NCBI GenBank assembly: GCA_016716425.1
Contig: JADJWJ010000004.1
Location: forward strand, 124,001 to 188,000
From: Betaproteobacteria bacterium
Lineage (GTDB): Bacteria; Pseudomonadota; Gammaproteobacteria; Burkholderiales; Casimicrobiaceae
Direction of reading: 5' to 3'
DNA length: 64,000 nt
Below the pieces are notes generated by a model. It was not told the origin of the DNA. It saw only the letters and a program-made list of their open reading frames with translations, and searched no databases. Below, piece after piece: positions 58,051 to 64,000 of the stretch (position 1 is the first letter of the stretch; every line of letters begins with the position of its first letter). Both the position numbers and the translations under genes were made by a program.

Positions 58051-59010
58051 ATGACCCGAACGCTGCTCCGCTGGCTGCTCCCGGCCGCCGCCGGCCTCTG
58101 CGCGGCCGCCGCGATGGCGCAACCGTACCCGTCGCAACCGGTGAAGCTGATCGTGCCGTACCCGCCCGGCGGCAACACCGACATCGTCGCGCGGCTGTAC
58201 GCGCAGAAGCTCTCCGAGCGCCTCGGCCAGCCCGTGGTGATCGACAACCGCGGCGGCGCCGCGGGCACGCTGGGCGTGGGCATCGCGGCCAAGTCGCCGA
58301 ACGACGGCTACACGCTGGTGATCGGCGACCTGGGATCGCTGGTGATCGGTCCGCTGTCGAAGCCTTCCATCGGCTACGACCCGCAGAAGGACTTCGCCCC
58401 CGTCGGCCTCGTGAGCACGGTGTCGATCGTCGTCACCGCCAATCCGAAGTCGGGGATGAACTCGATGCAGGATCTGCTCGCGCGCGCGAAGGCGCAGCCG
58501 GGCAAGCTCAACGCGGGGACCGGCGGGCAGGCGGGGCCGGGGCACCTCGCGCTCGAACTGCTGCGCACGATGGCGGGGGTCGACATCGTGCACGTGCCGT
58601 TCAAGGGCGGCGCGGCGGCCACGACCGCGCTGCTCGGAGAGCAGGTCGACGTCGTCATCGACGGCTCCGCGATGGGGCAGGTGAAAGGCGGCAAGCTGAA
58701 GGCGATCGCCGTCACGGGCCCGCGCCTGCCGGCGCTGCCGGACGTGCCCGGCATCGGCGAAACGGTCAAGGGCTACGAGTTCACCAACTGGTGGGGCATC
58801 CTCGCGCCGGCAGGCACCCCGGCGGCCGCCGTCGACCGGCTGAATCAGGAACTCGCGGCCATCGCCGCGATGCCCGACGTCCGCGCGAAGCTCGCCGACC
58901 TCGGCCTCGCGGCGAAGAGCAGCACGCCGCAGCAGTTCGCCGACCTCATCCGTACCGAGACCGACAAGGTCGCGAAGATCGTCAAGGACGCGGGAATCAA
59001 GTTCGAGTAG
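58051..59010 (+). CDS. Bug/TctC-family tripartite tricarboxylate transporter receptor
   Basis: A periplasmic solute receptor of 319 residues with a signal peptide (LCAAAAMAQPYP). QPVKLIVPYPPGGNTDIVAR, VVIDNRGGAAGTLGVGIAAK and DGYTLVIGDLGSLVI are family hallmarks, as is VHVPFKGGAAATTALLGEQV. TctA and TctB membrane genes are absent, as is usual for the many orphan Bug proteins in Burkholderiales. AAGGAG precedes the ATG, 17 bases after the sulfatase stop. It may bind the sulfate ester or its product. Confidence 0.95.
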   Translation: MTRTLLRWLLPAAAGLCAAAAMAQPYPSQPVKLIVPYPPGGNTDIVARLYAQKLSERLGQPVVIDNRGGAAGTLGVGIAAKSPNDGYTLVIGDLGSLVIGPLSKPSIGYDPQKDFAPVGLVSTVSIVVTANPKSGMNSMQDLLARAKAQPGKLNAGTGGQAGPGHLALELLRTMAGVDIVHVPFKGGAAATTALLGEQVDVVIDGSAMGQVKGGKLKAIAVTGPRLPALPDVPGIGETVKGYEFTNWWGILAPAGTPAAAVDRLNQELAAIAAMPDVRAKLADLGLAAKSSTPQQFADLIRTETDKVAKIVKDAGIKFE

Positions 59011-59486
59011 GCGCGCACCGCGCCCGGACCGGCGCGCCGCTGCCGCCACTGGCGTGCCGTCGCCTCCGGGCCGGCGATCATCACGCCGTGGCCGGTATGC
59101 GCGACGCGTACCGTCCCGGCGGGATCGTCCTTCACGCGCTCGTGGAACTGCGCGAACGGGGACCCATACCAGCCGCCGGCGAACACGCCAGTGCGCCACT
59201 GGCGGCCGACGCCGCCCGACCGGGATCCCGGCGCTCCGGCGAGGCGGCCGGTGGGGGACACTTCCGGGGCGCCGGAGCCCTCCCGGCCGAAGTTGCCCCC
59301 CCTCTGCGTCGGTCGCGGCCACCGCGGAAGAGCGGATCGCTGCAGATTTCCTTGCAGAAATTAAGCATTTCCCACGCGACCCGGAATAACCCTCACGAGT
59401 TTGACGTCAATTAAAGCGCTGTTCCGCATCCGAGGATTGAATGCGCGAAAACGGTGCGGGGTCGCGCCGTGACGAGGGAGACATTC
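59011..59486. other. Intergenic region with a possible gene remnant and the narK upstream region
   Basis: 476 bases. On the minus strand a frame at about 59261-59040 reads WRTGVFAGGWYGSPFAQFHE and then RVKDDPAGTVRVAHTGHGVM, which looks protein-like but was not recognised; it has no clear start and may be a remnant. Near narK the DNA becomes AT-richer, and TTGACGTCAA at 59401-59410 is a ten-base palindrome that could be a regulator site. Confidence 0.45.
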
Positions 59487-62204
59487 GTGTCGACGACGCT
59501 GGAAGTGGGGAAGCCTGGATTCAGCCGCGAGCAGATTTCCGCGCTGACCGCGAGCACGCTCGCGTTTGCGGTGAACTTCGCCGTCTGGGTGATGTTCTCG
59601 GTCATCGGGGTCAAGATCAAGGCCGAGCTGAACCTCAACGAGACGGAGTTCGGCCTGCTGGTGGCCACGCCCATCCTTACGGGATCGCTGATCCGCCTGC
59701 CGCTCGGCATCCTGACCGACCGCTACGGCGGGCGGATCGTCTACTTCCTGCAGATGCTCTCGGTGGTGATTCCGACGTGGCTCCTGTCGTACGCGACCGA
59801 GTACTGGCAGTACCTGGTGCTGGGATTGTTCGTCGGCGTGGCCGGCGGGTCGTTCGCCGTCGGCATCGCGTACTCGGCGGCGTGGTTCTCCAAGGAGCGG
59901 CAGGGCACGGCGATGGGCATCTTCGGCGCCGGCAACGCCGGCTCGTCGCTGACCAAATTCATCGCGCCGCTGATCATCGCCGCGTCGGCGACGGCGTCGT
60001 GGCGGGCGGTGCCGCAGGTCTACGCAGTGGCGATGCTGGTGATGGCGATCCTGTTCTGGTTCTTCACGACGCCGGACCCGCTGCACCGGGCGGACTCGCC
60101 GCTGCGCAAGAAGCCACCCACGCTCGGCGAGCAGCTGAAGCCGCTGCTCGACGTGCGCGTGTGGCGCTACGGCCTCGTCTACTATTTCGTGTTCGGCGCG
60201 TTCGTCGCGCTGGCGCTGTGGCTGCCGCGGTACTACATCGGCGAATACGGCCTGCCGCTCGCGACCGCGGCGTTCCTGACCATCCTGTTCGACCTGCCAT
60301 CGGGCGCGATCCGGGCGCTGGGCGGCTGGGCGTCCGACAAGTGGGGCGGCAACACGGTCACGTGGTGGGTGATGTGGATCAGCCTTGGCTGTCTGTTCCT
60401 GCTGTCGTATCCGCCGACGACGATGATCGTGCACGGGATCAAGGGCGACAAGTCGTTCGAGCTCGGGGTGGGGCTCGTGCTGTTCACCGTGCTGATCTTC
60501 GTCATCGGGCTGGCGCAGGGCTTCGGCAAGGCAAGCGTCTACCGCAGCCTCGCCGACCACTACCCGACCAACATGGGTGTGGTCGGCGGCATCGTCGGCG
60601 TCATCGGCGGGCTGGGCGGGTTCACGCTGCCGATCATGTTCGGCGTCGCCGCCGACGTCATCGGCGTGCGGTCCTCCTGCTTCATGCTGCTGACGCTGGT
60701 GGTCATCGTCACGATGATCTGGATGTGGGTCGGCGAGCGCAACGAGCGCGCGGCCATTCTCGACCAGCACGCCGACGCGCAGGCGGCGCTGGCCGGCGCC
60801 GAGCTCGGCGCGCGCCGGCGGCGGCACGCGCTCACCGACTGGCGGCCGGACGACGAGGGGTTCTGGGCGGCCACGGGCCGGCGCATCGCGCGGCGCAACC
60901 TGCTGGTGTCGATGCCGGCGCTGCTGCTCGCGTTCGCCGTGTGGGTGGTTTGGAGCGTGATCGTCGTCGAGCTGCCGCACATCGGCTTCAAGTTCACGAC
61001 CACGCAGCTCTTCTGGCTGGCGGCGCTGCCGGGCCTGTCCGGTGCGGCGTTCCGCGCGCTCTACTCGTTCGTGGTGCCGATCTTCGGCGGCCGCAACTGG
61101 ACGATCTGGAGCACGACGATGCTGCTGCTGCCGACACTGTGGATCGGCTTCGCAGTGCAGGACCCGACGACGAACTACGCGGTGTTCGCGGCGATCGCGC
61201 TGCTGTGCGGCCTGGGTGCGGGCAACTTCAGCTCGTCGATGGCGCACGTGAGCTTCCTGTATCCGAAGCGGATGCAGGGGACGGCGCTGGGCATGAACGC
61301 CGGCGTGGGCAACCTGGGCGTGGGCTTGGCACAGCTGATCGCGCCGATCGCGATGTACGCCGGCGCGCTGCTGATCCTGGGCGGCCGGGCGGAGACGCGC
61401 GAGGCCGCCGGGGTGGTCACGCAGATATGGGTGCAGAACGCGGGCTTCATCTGGGTGCCGTTCATCGTGCTGACGGTGCTCGCCGCGTGGTTCTTCATGG
61501 ACAACGTCGCGACGGTGCGCGCGGACTTCGCCGAGCAGGTGGCGATCGTCACCAACCGGCAGCAGTGGCGGATGAGCTGGCTGTACACCGGGACGTTCGG
61601 CTCGTTCATCGGGCTCGCCGTCGGCCTGCCGATGCTGCTGTCGTCGCAGTTTCCGGGCGCGGATGCACTGAGGTACGCGTGGGCACTGCCGCTCGCGGGT
61701 GCGCTCGTGCGGCCGGTCGGCGGGTGGCTGTCCGATCGCGTGGGCGGCGCCAAGATCACGCTGTGGGTCTTCGTCGTGATGACGGCGGCGCCGCTATACG
61801 CGGCGGCGTGCCTGCCCGCCGCGGGCAGCGGCGGAAACCTGACGGGCTTCCTGCTGGCGTTTCTCGCGATGTTCATCGCGGCGGGTGTCGGCAACGGCTC
61901 GACGTTCCGCATGATCCCGATCATCTTCCGGACGCTGCGCGAGCGCGGCGTCGCGAACGCGAACGACGCGGCGGCGATGGAGGAGGCGCGGCGGATCGGC
62001 GCGGCGGAAGGCGCGGCCACGCTGGGCTTCAGCTCGGCGGTCGCCGCGCTGGGCGCGTTCTACATCCCGGTCGCGTACGGCTGGTCGATCGGCAGCACCG
62101 GCAGTGCGTTCGTCGCGCTGATCTGCTTCGCCGTGTTCTACGCGACCTGCGTGCTCGGGACGTGGCAGTGGTACGCGCGCAAGGGGGCCGTGGTCGAGTG
62201 CTGA
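59487..62204 (+). CDS. narK: Fused nitrate/nitrite transporter NarK1-NarK2
   Basis: Two complete major-facilitator units in one chain of 905 residues, 24 helices in all. The GTG at 59487 is chosen because GAGGGAG lies six bases before it. The first unit has GILTDRYGGRIVYF and the nitrate signatures GAGNAGSSLTKFIAPL and GIVGVIGGLGGFTLP. A linker at about 425-455 follows. The second unit has GMNAGVGNLGVGLAQLIAP, GGWLSDRVGGAKIT and GFSSAVAALGAFYIP. This matches the NarK fusion known from Paracoccus and other denitrifiers (a proton-nitrate symporter plus a nitrate/nitrite antiporter). No nar, nas or nap genes are in the window. Confidence 0.95.
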   Translation: MSTTLEVGKPGFSREQISALTASTLAFAVNFAVWVMFSVIGVKIKAELNLNETEFGLLVATPILTGSLIRLPLGILTDRYGGRIVYFLQMLSVVIPTWLLSYATEYWQYLVLGLFVGVAGGSFAVGIAYSAAWFSKERQGTAMGIFGAGNAGSSLTKFIAPLIIAASATASWRAVPQVYAVAMLVMAILFWFFTTPDPLHRADSPLRKKPPTLGEQLKPLLDVRVWRYGLVYYFVFGAFVALALWLPRYYIGEYGLPLATAAFLTILFDLPSGAIRALGGWASDKWGGNTVTWWVMWISLGCLFLLSYPPTTMIVHGIKGDKSFELGVGLVLFTVLIFVIGLAQGFGKASVYRSLADHYPTNMGVVGGIVGVIGGLGGFTLPIMFGVAADVIGVRSSCFMLLTLVVIVTMIWMWVGERNERAAILDQHADAQAALAGAELGARRRRHALTDWRPDDEGFWAATGRRIARRNLLVSMPALLLAFAVWVVWSVIVVELPHIGFKFTTTQLFWLAALPGLSGAAFRALYSFVVPIFGGRNWTIWSTTMLLLPTLWIGFAVQDPTTNYAVFAAIALLCGLGAGNFSSSMAHVSFLYPKRMQGTALGMNAGVGNLGVGLAQLIAPIAMYAGALLILGGRAETREAAGVVTQIWVQNAGFIWVPFIVLTVLAAWFFMDNVATVRADFAEQVAIVTNRQQWRMSWLYTGTFGSFIGLAVGLPMLLSSQFPGADALRYAWALPLAGALVRPVGGWLSDRVGGAKITLWVFVVMTAAPLYAAACLPAAGSGGNLTGFLLAFLAMFIAAGVGNGSTFRMIPIIFRTLRERGVANANDAAAMEEARRIGAAEGAATLGFSSAVAALGAFYIPVAYGWSIGSTGSAFVALICFAVFYATCVLGTWQWYARKGAVVEC

Positions 62205-62259
62205 GAGGTGTAGCGCGGGGCCGGTGAGAGGTCTGCGTTCGGCTCTGACGCCAGCCGCC

Positions 62260-62294
62260 CCTCACCCCAGCCCTCTCCCCGTTCCGGGGAGAGG
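62260..62294. repeat. CCCTCACCCC/GGGGAGAGGG-type hairpin, copy 4
   Basis: CCCCTCACCCCAGCCCTCTC leads into an 11-bp perfect stem CCCTCTCCCCG-TTC-CGGGGAGAGGG (62271-62295). It lies 55 bases after narK and may end its transcript. Confidence 0.8.
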
Positions 62295-62418
62295 GAGCCG
62301 CGCGCTTCGGAGGCGCGTTTCCCGGTACGCGAGCCGCGCGCTTCGGGGGCACGTTCCCCGGTACGCGAGCCGCGCGCTTCGGGGGCACGTTTCCCGGTAC
62401 GCGAGCCGCGCGCTTCGA
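62295..62418. repeat. 36-bp tandem repeat, about 3.4 units
   Basis: Units start at 62295, 62331, 62367 and (partial) 62403, each GAGCCGCGCGCTTCGG...CCCGGTACGC. Units two and three differ at one base; the first has three or four changes. The array directly abuts the hairpin at 62271-62295 and lies between the convergent narK and RCC1 genes. Confidence 0.92.
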
Positions 62419-62464
62419 CGGCGGCGCCCCGTGACTCGCGCGACGAAGGCGCCGCGCCCGGTCG

Positions 62465-63463
62465 TCAGCGGCAGTCGCGGATCCTGGCCGGCGGCGTGCC
62501 CGTGCGCCACTGCCACAGCGCGCCGTCGCGCGTCAGCGCGAGCGTGACATCGCTGCCGGCCGCTGCGCCGGCCACACCGTCGAGCGCCTTTCGCGGATCC
62601 GGGCCCTCGTGGCGGCCCCAGATCCAAAGCGAGCCGTCGGCACGCAGCGCGACCGAGTGGCTGGCGCCCGTCGCAATGCCCACCGCGTCGTCGTACAGCC
62701 GCCCCCAGACGACCGCGCGGTCGCCGAGGCCGTGGCGGCCGAGCGGTCCGTAGATGTTGCCGCCCGTCCCCCGCACCTCGCCGCTCTCGGTCAGCAGCAG
62801 CGCGTGGCCGGTGTGGCTCCTGACGTCGTGCACGCCGGAGGCCACGCGGATCCAATCGTCGCTGCGCTCGAGCCGGCCCGTCCCGAACTGGCCCCGGTGA
62901 GCGTTGCCGCGCGCGTAGAGTCCGCCGTCGCTCGCGACGTGGTAGTCGGTGCCGTCGCCGACCGACACGGCACGCGCACGGTCGGCCGTCCGCGTCGACC
63001 GGAACGCGCCGCGCACGCGCTCGACGTGCCACAGGCTGCCGTCGGCGCGGATCGCGAGGACGCCGGTGTGGCCGGCGGCGAAGGCCGCGACGCCAGTCAG
63101 CACCGTCTCCGCCGCGCGCGGATCGTCGCGCCAGGCCAGCAGCCGCCCATCGACCGTCAGCGCATACGCATCGTCCCTGCCGACGCCGACGGCGGTCACG
63201 CCGCGCACGGCCAGCGCGGGCGCGGCGCGCCCGGTCCACGCGTACGCGTCACCGTCGCAGATCGCGAGCTGGCGGTCGTAGTACGCGGCGAGACGCGGTG
63301 TGGAGCTGTCGGCATGCGCGGGCGTCGCCACGCTCGCCAACGGGACGAGCCATGCGAGTGCGAACGGCCAGACGCGGCCGCCCCTCGCCCCGACCCTCTC
63401 CCCGCTGCGCGCGGAGAGGGAGGGCAGGCCACGCGCGCGCTCAGGCGTCGGGCCCGTTCCCAC
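62465..63463 (-). CDS. RCC1-repeat secreted protein
   Basis: A beta-propeller-like protein. After a signal region (FALAWLVPLASVATPAHADS) come at least six RCC1-type repeats, for example DDAYALTVDGRLLAWRD, HTGVLAIRADGSLWHVE, YHVASDGGLYARGNAHRGQF, HTGHALLLTESGEVRGTGGN and SHSVALRADGSLWIWGRHEG. No ATG exists in the right place. The first usable start upstream of the signal is GTG 63463, which puts a dispersed hairpin repeat (63381-63425) inside the coding region and overlaps the neighbouring gene by 23 bases. Function unknown; such propellers usually bind proteins. Confidence 0.78.
   Translation of the reverse strand: MGTGPTPERARGLPSLSARSGERVGARGGRVWPFALAWLVPLASVATPAHADSSTPRLAAYYDRQLAICDGDAYAWTGRAAPALAVRGVTAVGVGRDDAYALTVDGRLLAWRDDPRAAETVLTGVAAFAAGHTGVLAIRADGSLWHVERVRGAFRSTRTADRARAVSVGDGTDYHVASDGGLYARGNAHRGQFGTGRLERSDDWIRVASGVHDVRSHTGHALLLTESGEVRGTGGNIYGPLGRHGLGDRAVVWGRLYDDAVGIATGASHSVALRADGSLWIWGRHEGPDPRKALDGVAGAAAGSDVTLALTRDGALWQWRTGTPPARIRDCR
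63381..63425. repeat. CCCTCACCCC/GGGGAGAGGG-type hairpin, copy 5
   Basis: CCCCTCGCCCCGACCCTCTC, then CCCGCTGCGCGCGGAGAGGG. The stem CCCTCTCC/GGAGAGGG is intact, with a larger loop than in other copies. It lies at the 5' end of the RCC1 gene. Confidence 0.75.
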
Positions 63464-64000
63464 CGGCCGCCAGAAACTGCGCCACGCGCACCATGCCCAG
63501 CGTGTCGCGCGAGCAGTAGGTGAGCAGCGCCGCGGCAAGCGCGTCGCGGCGCTCGGCGGGCGTGTCGGGCGCGATCATCGCGAAGTACACCGGCTCGACC
63601 ATGTCGCCGCTGCGCACGTCGTCGAGGTCGGCGTAGTCCATGTCCGGCGCGATCGTCGGCAGCACCTTCTTGATCGACCACGAGCCCATCATGGCCGGAT
63701 GGTAGTAGTGCGCGCGCGCGAGTTCGAGCAGGTCGAAGAGGCGCCCGGCCATGCCGGTGAGCGCGGGGGCCAGATCCGGGAACTGCTCGGCCAGTTGGCG
63801 CAGCACGCCGCCCTCGAACGCGGCGTTGTAGACCAGCAGCGGGCCGGTGGTGCCGATCGCGGCGACGAGGCTCTCGGCGAACGCGCGCCGCGGGTCCCCG
63901 CCGCCGCGGTCGAGGTACGGCGGCAGGAGCGTGACGGTGCCGTCCGCGTCCTGCCGGTGACACGACCACTGCATGGGGATCTTCTGGTACGGCCGCGTGC
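63441..64000 (-). CDS. DUF2779 domain-containing protein, C-terminal part (window edge)
   Basis: The frame enters from the right edge: TRPYQKIPMQWSCHRQDADG, then GPLLVYNAAFEGGVLRQLAE, RLFDLLELARAHYYHPAMMG and GSWSIKKVLPTIAPDMDYAD, ending in GNGPDA at 63441. This is the C-terminal region of DUF2779 proteins, which have an exonuclease-like RNase H fold: the VYNAAFE segment and the late TYCSRDTLGM aspartate fit that. The N-terminal part lies outside the window, so an ATG at 63974 is internal. It may share a transcript with the RCC1 gene. Confidence 0.85.
   Translation of the reverse strand, partial: TRPYQKIPMQWSCHRQDADGTVTLLPPYLDRGGGDPRRAFAESLVAAIGTTGPLLVYNAAFEGGVLRQLAEQFPDLAPALTGMAGRLFDLLELARAHYYHPAMMGSWSIKKVLPTIAPDMDYADLDDVRSGDMVEPVYFAMIAPDTPAERRDALAAALLTYCSRDTLGMVRVAQFLAAGGNGPDA

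Noticed and set aside
59400..59411. FNR box upstream of narK
   Set aside because: FNR sites have TTGAT and ATCAA separated by four bases; TTGACGTCAA has a two-base centre and lacks the T/A pair.
62295..62418. CRISPR-like array
   Set aside because: The 36-base units follow one another directly with no spacers, and no cas genes are near; it is a plain tandem repeat.

Overview
The window is very GC-rich DNA from what looks like a betaproteobacterium, probably of the Burkholderiales or a close relative. The reasons are the S10-spc-alpha gene order with tuf just before rpsJ and infA after secY, a Bug/TctC-type solute receptor, a System I ccm cluster, a fused NarK1-NarK2 nitrate transporter, and intergenic repeats of the CCCCCACGCTC...GCTGCCCCC and CCCTCACCCC...GGGGAGAGGG kinds. 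No 16S rRNA gene is present, so the placement is an inference.

Layout. Bases 1-15.7 kb hold the 3' end of tuf (with a one-base frameshift) and an unbroken co-directional run of 29 translation, secretion and transcription genes, rpsJ to rplQ. It has an internal terminator-like hairpin and a promoter before rplN, and closes with a strong terminator after rplQ. From 15.7 to 19.6 kb come galE (+) and a NitT/TauT-type ABC transporter (-). Both galE and the permease lack a stop codon where their homology ends. 19.6-24 kb is a tightly overlapping histidine-degradation operon, hutD-hutF-hutI-hutG plus a small DUF2007/zinc-ribbon gene; hutH and hutU are not here. 24-25.2 kb is a periplasmic PhnD-like protein fused to a rhodanese domain. 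25.5-31.5 kb (-) is a six-gene lipid set that matches the E. coli ynbABCD inventory with an added PlsC-like acyltransferase and a small membrane protein. It looks like a complete alternative phospholipid or lipid-head-group pathway and is the most interesting system in the window.

31.6-39.5 kb (-) carries a nitroreductase and the whole cytochrome c maturation set ccmI, ccmA-B-C-D-E-F-G-H. maeB (malic enzyme) follows, then an NMT1/THI5-like ABC transporter operon and an Old Yellow Enzyme family reductase. The ABC operon sits between two large hairpin repeats of one family. A tRNA-Ser(GGA) follows, then a HupE/UreJ-like protein with an EF-hand paired with a TPR protein, a small MXKDX-type secreted protein, a surface-adhesin-E-like protein, an FMN alpha-hydroxy-acid dehydrogenase and a DUF4124 protein.

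52.4-53.9 kb is a decayed island: a perfect 28-bp inverted repeat pair encloses a type I restriction R-subunit pseudogene and a lone XRE regulator. After a glycine-zipper lipoprotein and a suspicious G/C homopolymer tract come a GntR/FadR regulator, a clear promoter-operator, and the sulfatase and Bug-receptor genes it probably controls. The window ends with the NarK fusion, a 36-bp tandem repeat, an RCC1-repeat secreted protein and the partial gene of a DUF2779 protein.

Limits: all calls come from reading the sequence and remembered family features; no search was run. Start codons were chosen by ribosome-binding site, overlap with the upstream gene and family length.
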